NCBI GenBank assembly: GCA_035700805.1
Contig: DASSOG010000063.1
Location: forward strand, 32,119 to 96,118
Direction: 5' to 3'
Origin: JAGWRI01 sp035700805
Lineage (GTDB): Bacteria > Gemmatimonadota > Gemmatimonadetes > Gemmatimonadales > Gemmatimonadaceae
Length of the DNA stretch: 64,000 bases
This document shows, in pieces, positions 54,210 through 63,882 of this stretch. Within the stretch, counting starts at the first letter, position 1. The number at the start of each line of letters is the position of its first letter. Both the position numbers and the translations under genes were made by a program. A model generated the notes under the pieces. That model saw nothing but the letters and a program-made list of their open reading frames with translations, did not search any database and was not told the origin of the DNA.

Positions 54210-54761
54210 TCATTGGAGTGGCGCGACCTTGTTGATGAACACACCGAGCAGGCTCACACCCGCGACCAGCAGGAAACATACGGCCAGGAGATAGGTCGAA
54301 AGCCGGCGCAGCGCGGCATCGTGCAGCAGCCGGAAGCGGTAGCGCACGCTGACAAAGGCCAGCGCGGTCGCCAGCATCGCGGCGATCCAGGGAACCTGTT
54401 CCTTGATTTCCATGGCGAATGACTGCAGCCACACGGTTCCCGGATTGGACTTGATCAGCGACTCTGGATATCGGGCGAGATCAGCCAGGCTGTCGGGAGG
54501 CGTGGCGCGATAGGCGGGGAACGTGATGTAAGTGCCGACCAGCACCGTGAGCCAGAGCGCCAGCGCCACCAGGACGAGCAGTCGTCCCAGATACCGCGTC
54601 TGTTGCTCGGCGGTCGCATCCGCCAGGCCCGTTGCGTCGGCCACGCGGATGGTGCTCAGGGAGAACAGCGCCGCGGCGAGCCCCAGCAGCGCGCCCCCTC
54701 CCAACACGATGCCGTGGATCATCGTCCAGACGCTGCGGCCACTGAATAACAGAGTTTCCAT
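54210..54761 (-). CDS. Four-span membrane protein in the redox cluster
   Basis: 183 residues from ATG 54761. Four spans: MIHGIVLGGGALLGLAAALF (about 14-33), LGRLLVLVALALWLTVLVGTY (in pieces, about 57-77), VPWIAAMLATALAFVSV (about 123-139) and LLAVCFLLVAGVSLLGVFIN (about 159-178). It resembles haem-linked membrane anchors in architecture but has only scattered His, so cofactor binding is unproven. No family is recognised with confidence. First gene of the unit ending in the c-type cytochrome. Confidence 0.6.
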   Translation of the reverse strand: METLLFSGRSVWTMIHGIVLGGGALLGLAAALFSLSTIRVADATGLADATAEQQTRYLGRLLVLVALALWLTVLVGTYITFPAYRATPPDSLADLARYPESLIKSNPGTVWLQSFAMEIKEQVPWIAAMLATALAFVSVRYRFRLLHDAALRRLSTYLLAVCFLLVAGVSLLGVFINKVAPLQ

Positions 54762-54959
54762 GGCGGATCCGGGCTCACGGTGAACGGACGTAGCACCGCG
54801 AGTTCCCGGCGGGCAGTCTGCGTCCTGTCGTTGAACATTAGACGAAGCGTCACGCACGGCAACCCGAGTGGGGGCTCTTGCGGACTCATCCGGTTGGGCG
54901 CAACCCGTACTCCCGCTGGCATTTGAAGCGCCGTGGCAAGCGCGCAACACTTGCCATCG

Positions 54960-55514
54960 CTACCCCGATCGCTGTCGAGTATCGGGGGGAAGCATGAGGT
55001 CTTCGAGGAAGAACGCGGCCAGTTCCGCGCGCCCGCCAAGGCCGGACTTGTGATAGATGCTCACGGCGTGCTGTCGAACTGTCCGTTCGCCGCGCGCGGT
55101 CTGGTAGGCGATTTCCTTGTGACTCCGGCCCTTCAGCAGCAGGAGCGCGATCTCGCGCTCCGTCGGCGTGAGCCCCCACGCATCAAACCGCTCCTTGATG
55201 GCGCTGCCCAATCCGTCGAGGGCAGTCTGCGCGCGACTGCGCCAGGCGTCGCGTTCGTCCTGACGCTCGGCCAGCACGCGCCGCGTAACCTCGAGCGACC
55301 GCGTGGCCCGCGCCCAGCCGCGCCAGAGCACGATGCTGGCGCCAACCGCGAACGCGAGCATCAGCACCTCGAATAGCACATGCCCGGAGCGCCAGTCGCT
55401 CGGCGCATCCAGCACCAGGTCCACTGTCCCCCCGACCACCATGATCACGAGCACGGCGGTCAGGAGGAGTCGGAGCCCGCGCTCGTTGTCCCCCTCCACG
55501 AGGCCCTCCGTCAT
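54960..55514 (-). CDS. Membrane-bound LuxR-type transcriptional regulator
   Basis: 184 residues: two N-terminal membrane spans (LLLTAVLVIMVVGGTVDLV, about 16-34; VLFEVLMLAFAVGASIVLW, about 46-64), a coiled linker (about 66-112), then a LuxR/GerE HTH (LTPTEREIALLLLKGRSHKEIAYQ, in pieces, about 115-138; RTVRQHAVSIYHKSG). There is no receiver domain, so activity must be set by the membrane part or by proteolysis. It lies between the two halves of the redox cluster and is a plausible regulator of it. Confidence 0.85.
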   Translation of the reverse strand: MTEGLVEGDNERGLRLLLTAVLVIMVVGGTVDLVLDAPSDWRSGHVLFEVLMLAFAVGASIVLWRGWARATRSLEVTRRVLAERQDERDAWRSRAQTALDGLGSAIKERFDAWGLTPTEREIALLLLKGRSHKEIAYQTARGERTVRQHAVSIYHKSGLGGRAELAAFFLEDLMLPPDTRQRSG

Positions 55515-55639
55515 CCGCCGGATGCTCCGCGCACGCGCCCACCCCCGGCAAAGGTCGGACGATGTCGCGACACACGTCGGATATCTCCCGGATCACGCCC
55601 GACGCACGTTGCAATCAACCTAATCACCGGAGATTTCCC

Positions 55640-56149
55640 ATGCTGCCCGATCCGCTCCACCCCGCCATCGTTCACTTTCCCATCGTGCTTGCCGTCCTGC
55701 TCCCGATCTTCGCACTCGGCGCGCTCTGGACCATCCGCAAGGGGGCCAGGCCCCGCCGGGCCTGGGCCGTGCCCCTCGCGCTGTCGGCGGCACTTGCCCT
55801 CAGCGCCTGGGTCGCCGTGCAGACGGGCGAGGCGCAGGAAGAACGCGTCGAAGCCGTGGTGCCTGACCAGGCGCTGGATACGCACGAAGACGCCGCGGAG
55901 CTGTTCCTCACGCTCTCCGGTGTGCTGGTGGTCGTCGCCGCGGCCGGGCTCGCGCCCGGGGTGGCCGGACGCTCGGCGCGCATCCTCGCCACCGGCGGCG
56001 CGATCGCGCTCGTGGTTGCGGCCGTCAGTGTCGGCCACAGCGGCGGCGAACTCGTTTACCGCCACGGCGCCGCCAGTGCGTACGCAAACCCGGGCGCCAA
56101 TTCACTGACCTCTCTCGTCCCAGGATCCGATTATGCCAAACATGAATGA
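55640..56149 (+). CDS. DUF2231 membrane protein
   Basis: 169 residues, ATG 55640 with CGGAG upstream. Four spans and the family's early HPAIVHFPIVLAVLLPIFALG motif (in pieces, about 7-27) with a His at the span edge. C-terminal VGHSGGELVYRHG (about 138-150) is also typical. DUF2231 proteins are predicted membrane proteins of unknown function, often next to Rieske or cytochrome genes. It overlaps the Rieske gene by 17 bases, so the two are coupled. Confidence 0.8.
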   Translation: MLPDPLHPAIVHFPIVLAVLLPIFALGALWTIRKGARPRRAWAVPLALSAALALSAWVAVQTGEAQEERVEAVVPDQALDTHEDAAELFLTLSGVLVVVAAAGLAPGVAGRSARILATGGAIALVVAAVSVGHSGGELVYRHGAASAYANPGANSLTSLVPGSDYAKHE

Positions 56150-56669
56150 ATGCGGCGCATGCCCAATGGTTGACGTGAACCGGCGCGTCTTCCTGCGCGA
56201 CGCGGCACTGGCCGCCGCGGCCACAATGGCGGCGCTCGGCGTGGTGCCAGGCGCCGCGTTCGCCGAGGCCGTGCGGACCATCACGCCGAAGCGCGTGGCC
56301 GGGGTCGATCATACGTATCCAATTCCAGCGGAGGATGGAGTGGCCATTGATACCGGCAACGAAGTCATACTCGTCCGCTGGCTGGGACTTGGCTACGCGT
56401 TCTCGCTGGCCTGCCCGCACCGTGGCACCCGGCTTCAATGGCATGCGGATGAGCAGCGCGTCTTCTGCCCGAAGCACAAGGCGCGATTCCGTCCCGATGG
56501 CGTGCATGACAGCGGTCGCCAGTCGCGCAACCTGGACCGATACGAGATCCGGCGGGAGGGCGGGGCGCTGGTCGTCGCGCTCGACCGGGTGATTCGCGCC
56601 GATGTGGACCCGGCCGCGTGGGCCGCGGCAGTCGTGTCACTCCCGCAGGGCTCCATCAGTACGCGGTGA
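56133..56669 (+). CDS. Tat-exported Rieske iron-sulfur protein
   Basis: 178 residues, with a twin-arginine signal (NRRVFLRDAALAAAATMAAL, about 16-35) and a Rieske fold: SLACPHRGTRLQW (about 90-102; CxH) and VFCPKHKARFRPDG (about 109-122; CxxH). These four ligands hold a 2Fe-2S cluster. The protein is small like plastocyanin/arsenite-oxidase-type Rieske subunits. It overlaps the DUF2231 gene and precedes a cytochrome c'-like gene, forming the other half of the redox cluster. Confidence 0.9.
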   Translation: MPNMNECGACPMVDVNRRVFLRDAALAAAATMAALGVVPGAAFAEAVRTITPKRVAGVDHTYPIPAEDGVAIDTGNEVILVRWLGLGYAFSLACPHRGTRLQWHADEQRVFCPKHKARFRPDGVHDSGRQSRNLDRYEIRREGGALVVALDRVIRADVDPAAWAAAVVSLPQGSISTR

Positions 56670-56780
56670 CTCGCTTTGGTCCTCCCGGAAATGGGGTCAG
56701 AATGCCCGGCTTTTGCCATCACCAATGCACCGGCGGGCACTTTAGGTAGTATCCAACAGTGCCAACCAATGGAGATGAGC

Positions 56781-57230
56781 ATGCGGTCAACGCAAAGCGC
56801 GATCTCGATGGTGATGGTGGGGCTGACCCTGGCTGCGGGTTGCACACGGACGAAGCCGCCCGAGCCCTCGGCGGATGGGCGGCAGACGCTGGTGCTCCCG
56901 CAGGCCGAGCGGGATGCGGTGCTGGCCGAGATGCGGCAGATGCTCGAGTCCACGAACGGCATTCTCCACGCCTCGGTGGCCAACGACATGCCGGCAATCG
57001 AAAAAGCCGCCCGGGCGTCGGGGATGGCGATGGCCGTCGATTCCGCCCTCGAGCAGCATCTGCCGGCGGCGTTCCTGCAATGGGGCATGCAGACGCATCG
57101 GAGCTTTGACCAACTGGCAGATCAAGCGGCTGCGGGAGGAACGCGCGAGGACGCGATCAGGACCTTGGCCACGCTGACCGATAACTGCGTGGCGTGCCAT
57201 CGCACGTACCGGGTTGAAACGGACCGTTGA
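56781..57230 (+). CDS. Cytochrome c'/c556-like lipoprotein
   Basis: 149 residues from ATG 56781 (GGAG seven bases upstream). Lipobox GLTLAAGCTR marks it as a lipoprotein. The haem motif NCVACHRTYR (about 135-144) is at the extreme C-terminus after four helices, the layout of class II c-type cytochromes. Such proteins bind gases such as NO or act as simple electron carriers. It is 111 bases downstream of the Rieske gene on the same strand, followed 11 bases later by the aconitase gene. Confidence 0.8.
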   Translation: MRSTQSAISMVMVGLTLAAGCTRTKPPEPSADGRQTLVLPQAERDAVLAEMRQMLESTNGILHASVANDMPAIEKAARASGMAMAVDSALEQHLPAAFLQWGMQTHRSFDQLADQAAAGGTREDAIRTLATLTDNCVACHRTYRVETDR

Positions 57231-57241
57231 GGGAGCGTGCG

Positions 57242-60052
57242 ATGACAACCAACAGCTTCGGTACTCGTGATCAACTCACAGTGGACGGCAAGACGTACAC
57301 GATCCATCGCCTGGATCGCATGACCGGCGCACACCGGCTGCCGTACAGTCTCAAGGTGCTGCTGGAAAATCTGCTGCGTAACGAGGACGGCCACCTGGTG
57401 ACGGCGGAGCAGATCAAGGCCATGGCCGAGTGGCAGCCAAAGGCGGTCTCGCACCAGGAAATCCAGTTCACGCCGGCGCGCGTGCTGATGCAGGACTTCA
57501 CCGGCGTGCCCTGCGTGGTTGACCTGGTGGCGATGCGTGACGCCATCACCGAGCTGGGCGGCGACGCCCGGCGCATCAACCCCCTGATCCCGACAGAGCT
57601 GATCATTGACCATTCCGTCATCGCCGACGTCTTTGGCCGTCCCGACGCATTTGCCATCAACGCGCAATTGGAGTTCGACCGAAACGCCGAGCGCTACCAG
57701 TTGCTGCGCTGGGGCCAGCATACGTTTGCGGACTTCAAGGTGGTGCCGCCGGATACGGGTATCTGCCATCAGGTGAACCTCGAGTATCTGGCGCGCGTGG
57801 TGTTCACCCACGAGGGCCCGGATGGGCTGCTCGCCTATCCCGACACGCTGGTGGGCACCGATTCGCATACGCCGATGGTCAACGGGCTGGGCGTGCTGGG
57901 CTGGGGCGTGGGGGGCATCGAGGCCGAGGCCGCGATGCTCGGCCAGCCCATGAGCATGCTGCTGCCACAGGTGGTCGGCCTCAAGCTCACTGGCGAATTC
58001 AAGCCCGGCATCACGGCCACGGATCTGGTGCTCACCGTGGCCGAGCTGCTGCGGCGTACCGGCGTGGTGGGCAAGTTCGTGGAGTTCTACGGCCCCGGGG
58101 TGGCCAGGGTGCCACTGGCCAACCGTGCCACGCTGGGCAACATGAGTCCCGAGTACGGCGCCACCTGCGCCATCTTCCCGATCGACCAGGTCACCCTCGA
58201 TTACCTGCGGCTGACCGGTCGTCCGGAACATCAGATCCGCCTGGTGGAGGCCTATGCCAGGGAACAGGGCATGTGGCATGATCCCGCGCACGAGCCGGAG
58301 TATTCGCAAACGCTCGAACTCGACCTGGGCACGCTGGAGCCGTCAATTGCCGGTCCGAAGCGTCCACAGGACCGGATTCCGTTGCGTATCGCGCCCCATG
58401 CGGTCAGTGCGCTCCTGGAAGGCCGGACACAAGCCGAGGCGGTGAAGGTAGGTCTCGACAATGCGCTGGCGGGGACATTCCCGGCCAGTGATCCCTTTGA
58501 GGTGACCAGGGCCCATCCTGGTGACCGGCCGCACGCCCCGTGCGATTGCGGGCGTGAACACACATGGCGGCGCAATCCGGCCACCGTGACGCTTGCCGAC
58601 GGCAGTACCAGCGAGATTGACGACGGTCACGTGGTGATCGCGGCCATTACCTCGTGTACCAACACCTCAAATCCGCAAGTGATGATCGCCGCGGCGCTGC
58701 TGGCGCGGAACGCGGTCAGGAAGGGCCTGACGCGCAAGCCCTGGGTCAAGACCTCGCTGGCGCCGGGTTCGCGCGTGGTCAGCGACTATTTCGCACGTGC
58801 CGGCCTCACCCAATACCTGGACGCGCTGGGCTTCAACCTGGTCGGGTACGGCTGTACCACATGCATCGGCAACTCCGGTCCGCTGATCCCGGAGGTTGGC
58901 GCCGCCGTGACGGCGAACGACCTGACGGTGTGCTCGGTGTTGTCGGGCAATCGCAACTACGAAGGCCGCATTCATGCCCAGACGCGGATGAATTTTCTCA
59001 TGTCGCCGCCCCTGGTGGTGGCGTACGCGCTGGCTGGCACCATGCATGTGAACCTGCAACGCGACTCGCTCGGCACGGGGAGCGACGGCAAGCCAGTTTA
59101 CCTGCGGGACATCTGGCCTTCGCTGCAGGAGATTGACGCGACCATCGCGGCCAGCCTCAAGGCGGACATGTTCACCGCGGGATACGCGGACGTCTATGCC
59201 GGCGACAAGCGCTGGCAGGGGATGCACCTGCCGGAAGGCGACACCTTCCAGTGGCAGCCAGAGTCCACGTACGTCCGCAAGCCGCCGTACTTCGATGGGA
59301 TGCAGCGTCAGCCGTCGCCCCTGACGGATATTGTCGGCGCGCGGGTGCTGGCCAAACTCGGTGATTCGGTGACCACCGACCACATCAGCCCGGCGGGTGC
59401 GATCGGGGCGAACTCACCCGCGGGAATCTACCTGGCGGAGCACGGCGTGGCGCGGAAGGACTTCAATTCCTATGGTTCACGCCGCGGCAACCACGAAGTC
59501 ATGATTCGCGGCACCTTTGCCAACCTCCGCCTGCGCAACCAGCTCGCACCCGGTACCGAGGGCGGCTTCACCCGCGACTTCACCAAAGCCGGCGGCCCGG
59601 TCGCTTCCATATATGATGCATCGGTGAACTATATCGCCGCCGGCACACCGCTGGTCATCCTGGCCGGCAAGGAATACGGCTCCGGGTCGTCCCGCGACTG
59701 GGCGGCCAAGGGGACCCTCCTGCTCGGCGTGCGCGCGGTGCTCGCCGAGAGCTACGAGCGCATCCACCGTTCCAACCTGATCGGCATGGGCGTCATCCCA
59801 CTGCAGTTCGCCGAGGGCCAGAGCGCCGAGTCGCTGGGGCTGTCCGGCGAGGAGACGTTCGCCATCACCGGGCTCGAGGGCCGCACATCCGTCCCGTCCA
59901 CCGTGCAGGTGAAGGCGACCAGCCCTGACGGGAAGACGCGGCAGTTCGAGGCGCATGTACGCATCGATACGCCGGTGGAGGCCGCCTACTACCAGCATGG
60001 TGGCATCCTGCAATACATGCTGCGGCAGTTGCTCGCCGACGCCACGCAGTGA
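57242..60052 (+). CDS. acnA: Aconitate hydratase A
   Basis: TCA-cycle isomerisation of citrate to isocitrate by a 4Fe-4S cluster. 936 residues, ATG 57242 with GGGAG upstream. Cluster cysteines are in ITSCTNTSNPQVM (about 470-482) and GYGCTTCIGNSG (about 536-547, CxxC); swivel-domain motif AGKEYGSGSSRDWAAKG (about 807-823) is clear. Typical AcnA/IRP type. Position next to a cytochrome and phosphoketolase is unusual for TCA genes. Confidence 0.96.
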   Translation: MTTNSFGTRDQLTVDGKTYTIHRLDRMTGAHRLPYSLKVLLENLLRNEDGHLVTAEQIKAMAEWQPKAVSHQEIQFTPARVLMQDFTGVPCVVDLVAMRDAITELGGDARRINPLIPTELIIDHSVIADVFGRPDAFAINAQLEFDRNAERYQLLRWGQHTFADFKVVPPDTGICHQVNLEYLARVVFTHEGPDGLLAYPDTLVGTDSHTPMVNGLGVLGWGVGGIEAEAAMLGQPMSMLLPQVVGLKLTGEFKPGITATDLVLTVAELLRRTGVVGKFVEFYGPGVARVPLANRATLGNMSPEYGATCAIFPIDQVTLDYLRLTGRPEHQIRLVEAYAREQGMWHDPAHEPEYSQTLELDLGTLEPSIAGPKRPQDRIPLRIAPHAVSALLEGRTQAEAVKVGLDNALAGTFPASDPFEVTRAHPGDRPHAPCDCGREHTWRRNPATVTLADGSTSEIDDGHVVIAAITSCTNTSNPQVMIAAALLARNAVRKGLTRKPWVKTSLAPGSRVVSDYFARAGLTQYLDALGFNLVGYGCTTCIGNSGPLIPEVGAAVTANDLTVCSVLSGNRNYEGRIHAQTRMNFLMSPPLVVAYALAGTMHVNLQRDSLGTGSDGKPVYLRDIWPSLQEIDATIAASLKADMFTAGYADVYAGDKRWQGMHLPEGDTFQWQPESTYVRKPPYFDGMQRQPSPLTDIVGARVLAKLGDSVTTDHISPAGAIGANSPAGIYLAEHGVARKDFNSYGSRRGNHEVMIRGTFANLRLRNQLAPGTEGGFTRDFTKAGGPVASIYDASVNYIAAGTPLVILAGKEYGSGSSRDWAAKGTLLLGVRAVLAESYERIHRSNLIGMGVIPLQFAEGQSAESLGLSGEETFAITGLEGRTSVPSTVQVKATSPDGKTRQFEAHVRIDTPVEAAYYQHGGILQYMLRQLLADATQ

Positions 60053-60073
60053 GTACATCAAAGGAGTGCATCC

Positions 60074-62503
60074 ATGAATTCAGTTGTCACTGACACTGCC
60101 ATTGCGGTTGAGAAGAAGGCGCCACTCTCCGATCTCGAGCTTCACCGCATCGATGCCTATTGGCGCGCCTGCAATTACGTAGCACTCGGCATGCTGTACC
60201 TGTGGGATAACCCGCTCCTGCGCGCGCCGCTCGAGGTGGCACACATCAAGCGGCGCCTGGTGGGACACTGGGGGTCCGTCCCCGGCCAGAGCTTTATCTG
60301 GGTCCACCTGAATCGGCTGATCAGGAAATACGACCTGGACATGATTTACATCTCGGGCCCCGGTCACGGCGCGCCCGGGCCGCTCGCGAATGCCTATCTC
60401 GAGGGGACGTACTCAGAAGTATATCCGGACAGGAGCGAGGACGTGGAAGGCATGCGCCGGTTCTTCAAGGAATTCTCATTCCCTGGCGGCATTGGCAGCC
60501 ACGCCACGCCCGAAGTCCCCGGCTCCATCCACGAGGGGGGAGAACTGGGGTACAGCATTTCCCATGCGTTCGGGGCCGCGTTCGACAATCCGGACCTGAT
60601 CGTCGCGGCCGTCGTTGGAGACGGCGAAGCTGAAACCGCGCCGCTGATGGGGTCGCTCTTCTCCAACAAGTTCCTGAATCCGACTCATGACGGGGCGGTG
60701 CTCCCCATTCTGCACTTGAACGGTTATAAGATCGCCAATCCGACCATCCTGGCGCGGATTCCTGCCGAGGAACTCGAGAGCCTGTTCGTGGGCTTCGGGT
60801 GGAGCCCCATCTTCGTGGAGGGTGACAACCCGCTGCGCATGCACCAGAAGATGGCGGCAGCCGTCGAGACGTGCATTGATCAGATCCGTGCCATTCAGCA
60901 GGAAGCGCGCAGCACGGGGAAGCCGAGCCTGCCGCGCTGGCCCATGATCATCCTGCGGACCCCCAAGGGGTGGACGGCACCCAGGGAATTGGACGGGCAC
61001 AAGCTGGAAGGCTATTGGCGTTCCCATCAGGTTCCGATCCCTGGCGTCATTGAGAATCCCGAGCACCTGAAGTTGCTCGAGGCCTGGATGCGCCGCTATC
61101 AGCCGGAGAAGTTGTTCGATGCGCAAGGCAAGCTGATTCCCGAACTGAGGGACCTGGCCCCCAGGGGAGACCGGCGGATGAGCGCCAATCCGCACGCGAA
61201 TGGCGGCTTGCTGAGGAAGCCCCTCCGGTTGCCGGATTTTCGTAAGTATGCAGTTCCCGTGGCGGCGCCCGGCGCTGCGAGAGCGGGGGCGACCGCGGTC
61301 CTTGGTCAGTTGCTCCGCGATGTCATGCGCGACAATATGCAGAACTTTCGCGTCTTCGGGCCCGATGAAACGGCCTCCAATCGGCTGCAGGCTATTTACG
61401 AAGTATCAAAAAAGACCTGGCTGGCCGAGTCGAAGCCGGAGGACGCGGACGGCGGGGAGCTCGCGCCCGACGGTCGCGTCATGGAGATACTCAGCGAGCA
61501 TACGCTGGAGGGATGGGCGGAAGGCTATGTGCTGACTGGGCGACACGCATTCTTCGCGTCGTATGAAGCGTTCTTCCACGTCATCGACTCGATGTTCAAC
61601 CAGCACGCGAAATGGCTGGAGAAGTGCAAGACGGAGGTCAAGTGGCGTGCCCCCGTCCCGTCGCTGAACCTCCTGGTCACGTCAACGGTGTGGCGCCAGG
61701 ACCATAACGGCTTCACCCACCAGGACCCGGGGTTTCTGGACGTGGTGACGAACAAGAGCGCCAGCGTCACGCGGATCTACCTTCCGCCCGACGCCAACTG
61801 CCTGCTGAGTACGGCGGACCACTGTTTGCGCAGCGTGGATTACGTGAACGTGATCGTGGCCGACAAGCAGCCGCACCTGCAGTACCTGGACATGGACGCC
61901 GCGGTCCGGCATTGCGAGAAGGGGATCGGGGTCTGGTCGTGGGCCAGTAATGACCAGAACGATGAACCGGACGCGGTGATCGCGTCCGCCGGTGACGTGG
62001 CGACGATGGAAGCCCTGGCGGCGACCGCCCTCCTGTGGGAGCAATGTCCCGACGTGAAAATACGGTTCGTCAATGTCGTGGACCTGTTCAAGCTTGAACA
62101 GGCGTCCCAGCACCCGCATGGCATGACGGATCGCGAGTTCGATTCCCTGTTCACCAGTGACAAGCCGGTGATCTTCAACTTTCACGGCTACGCCGCGCTC
62201 ATCCATAAACTCACCTATCGCCGAACCAACCACGAGAATATCCATGTCCATGGCTACAAGGAGAAGGGGAGCATCGAGACGCCCTTGAGCCTGACCATCC
62301 GGAACCAGACGGACCGATTCAGCCTGGCCATCGACGTCATCGATCGGGTTCCCCGCCTCCAGAAGACGGGCGCCCACGCGCGGAACTGGCTGCAGGACCA
62401 GATCCGGGCGAACGTGGCGTACGCGCACGAGCACGGTGTGGACCAGCCGGAGATCCGCGACTGGAAGTGGCCGGAGGCGCCCGGTTCCGGGTACGGCGCG
62501 TGA
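60074..62503 (+). CDS. xfp: Xylulose-5-phosphate/fructose-6-phosphate phosphoketolase
   Basis: TPP enzyme cleaving xylulose-5-P (and fructose-6-P) to acetyl-phosphate and a shorter sugar phosphate. 809 residues, about normal. AAAGGAG precedes ATG 60074. Motifs: ISGPGHGAPG (about 94-103), GGIGSHATPEVPGSIHEGGELG (in pieces, about 138-159), VGDGEAETAPL (about 184-194; TPP-binding GDGE) and QDHNGFTHQDPGF (about 541-553). Third codon positions are less GC-rich than neighbours (9 of the first 19 codons after ATG end in A/T), suggesting transfer. Acetate kinase or phosphotransacetylase are not in the window. Confidence 0.95.
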   Translation: MNSVVTDTAIAVEKKAPLSDLELHRIDAYWRACNYVALGMLYLWDNPLLRAPLEVAHIKRRLVGHWGSVPGQSFIWVHLNRLIRKYDLDMIYISGPGHGAPGPLANAYLEGTYSEVYPDRSEDVEGMRRFFKEFSFPGGIGSHATPEVPGSIHEGGELGYSISHAFGAAFDNPDLIVAAVVGDGEAETAPLMGSLFSNKFLNPTHDGAVLPILHLNGYKIANPTILARIPAEELESLFVGFGWSPIFVEGDNPLRMHQKMAAAVETCIDQIRAIQQEARSTGKPSLPRWPMIILRTPKGWTAPRELDGHKLEGYWRSHQVPIPGVIENPEHLKLLEAWMRRYQPEKLFDAQGKLIPELRDLAPRGDRRMSANPHANGGLLRKPLRLPDFRKYAVPVAAPGAARAGATAVLGQLLRDVMRDNMQNFRVFGPDETASNRLQAIYEVSKKTWLAESKPEDADGGELAPDGRVMEILSEHTLEGWAEGYVLTGRHAFFASYEAFFHVIDSMFNQHAKWLEKCKTEVKWRAPVPSLNLLVTSTVWRQDHNGFTHQDPGFLDVVTNKSASVTRIYLPPDANCLLSTADHCLRSVDYVNVIVADKQPHLQYLDMDAAVRHCEKGIGVWSWASNDQNDEPDAVIASAGDVATMEALAATALLWEQCPDVKIRFVNVVDLFKLEQASQHPHGMTDREFDSLFTSDKPVIFNFHGYAALIHKLTYRRTNHENIHVHGYKEKGSIETPLSLTIRNQTDRFSLAIDVIDRVPRLQKTGAHARNWLQDQIRANVAYAHEHGVDQPEIRDWKWPEAPGSGYGA

Positions 62504-62733
62504 TGAACCAACGGTGCGTCGGTATGGACGGACCCTCTCCGTATGCCAGGAAGCTGGCCGATGATCGTGGCCAGGTGCGCGTCATGCGCGGCCGCGCTCA
62601 CTCTTGCCCAAACACGCGTCGGCCCACAAGCTTTCATCTCCTGCGGCGAACCACGGGTGGCGGCGTGGCGTTCTGGGTTGCCATCATCGGTCGTTCGACG
62701 TGAATCAGGGCTCGAGTCAACCCGGAGGTCGTT

Positions 62734-63237
62734 GTGACGCCTGAAAATCGGAGTTGGCGGCAGGGGACCGTGGTCGGACTGATCGCGTATGCATCGGTGG
62801 CGCTGTTCTACGGCGCGTTCGACCTGGTCGCGGCACGCGGATCGCTGTTCACGGTCAACCTGCTGGGCCGGGCCCTGTTCAGGGGCCTGCGTGACCCGGC
62901 GGTGCTCCAGTATCCAGTGACGCTCGACCCAATGGCAATCTTCTGGTATAACGCATTGCATCTGGTAATTGCGCTCATCATCGGGCAGATCGTGGTCCAA
63001 CTGGTCGAGCAGGCAGAACGGCATCCCAGGCAGGCCCGCGTGGCGGCGCTCACCATCGTGGCGGGGTTCTTTGTTACGGTTGTGGGCATCGCCTGGTTGA
63101 CGCGCCCGATGCGTCCGCTCCTGCCGTCCTGGTCGATCGTGACGGCCAATAGCGTGGCGGTATTGCTGGCCGGTACATACCTGCTCCGGAAACGTCCCGG
63201 ACTCTGGCCTCGCCTCATTGCGCCTGCGGTTGACTGA
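62734..63237 (+). CDS. Four-span membrane protein, function unknown
   Basis: 167 residues, GTG 62734 with GGAGGTC upstream. Four spans at about 11-29 (TVVGLIAYASVALFYGAF), 69-90, 103-122 and 136-154. No motif is recognised. The 230-base gap before it (62504-62733) has short open frames but nothing I can identify. It ends about 17 bases before the GTG of the deaminase gene. Confidence 0.6.
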   Translation: MTPENRSWRQGTVVGLIAYASVALFYGAFDLVAARGSLFTVNLLGRALFRGLRDPAVLQYPVTLDPMAIFWYNALHLVIALIIGQIVVQLVEQAERHPRQARVAALTIVAGFFVTVVGIAWLTRPMRPLLPSWSIVTANSVAVLLAGTYLLRKRPGLWPRLIAPAVD

Positions 63238-63253
63238 GCGGAGCGAACAGCCG

Positions 63254-63874
63254 GTGGGGCCCGACCTGGTGTCAGCCGACGCGCGGTGGATGCAGCGTGC
63301 CATGGAGCTTGCCGAGCGCGCGCGGATGGCGGGTAACGTTCCGGTCGGCGCCGTCCTCGTCATGAACGACGAGGCGATCGGTCAAGCTGCGGAGCAGGTG
63401 CCCAATGGCCCTCGTGCGTTCGCGCACGCCGAGCTCCTCGCGGTCGAGGCGGCGCTGGCGGCCGGCCCGCGAGAGCTCCGGGCGGCTACGCTCTACTCCA
63501 CGGCCGAGCCGTGCATCCTCTGCGGCTTTGCAATCCGCGAAGCGAAGATCGGTCGGGTGGTGATGGGGCGTGCTGCCGGAGCAATCGGGAGCGCGCGATC
63601 CCGGTTCCCAGTGCTCTCGGCGAACGACGTGGAACGTTGGGGGGCGCCACCGGTGGTGGTCTGGTGGAACGAAGGTCGGGAGGGCCAGCCGGTCGTCGAC
63701 GGGGGCGACCTCGGCGACATCGCCCAGGCGATGCGCGACGCGTGTGTCGAGGCGGCCCTGCAGGCGTACGACGATGCCGGGATCCGGGGGCTCTGCGCCG
63801 AAGGACGGTGGGAGGTGGCCCTGGATGCGATCAAGATGGTGGACCTGGCGTCCATCGCGCGCCGCGCGCGCTGA
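63254..63874 (+). CDS. Nucleoside/tRNA-adenosine deaminase-like protein
   Basis: CDA-fold zinc deaminase, 206 residues from GTG 63254 (GGAG upstream); a TTG at 63218 would overlap the previous gene. Zinc ligands are in AFAHAELLAVEAAL (His; catalytic Glu) and STAEPCILCGFAIREAK (two Cys), with the substrate loop VPVGAVLV near the start. Family members deaminate adenosine in tRNA (TadA), guanine or cytosine. The C-terminal 60 residues exceed TadA, so it is likelier a nucleoside/base deaminase than TadA. Confidence 0.85.
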   Translation: MGPDLVSADARWMQRAMELAERARMAGNVPVGAVLVMNDEAIGQAAEQVPNGPRAFAHAELLAVEAALAAGPRELRAATLYSTAEPCILCGFAIREAKIGRVVMGRAAGAIGSARSRFPVLSANDVERWGAPPVVVWWNEGREGQPVVDGGDLGDIAQAMRDACVEAALQAYDDAGIRGLCAEGRWEVALDAIKMVDLASIARRAR

Positions 63875-63882
63875 GACAATCG

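Noticed and set aside
62504..62733. Short plus-strand frames between phosphoketolase and the membrane protein
   Set aside because: No motif, no good ribosome site and mixed third positions.
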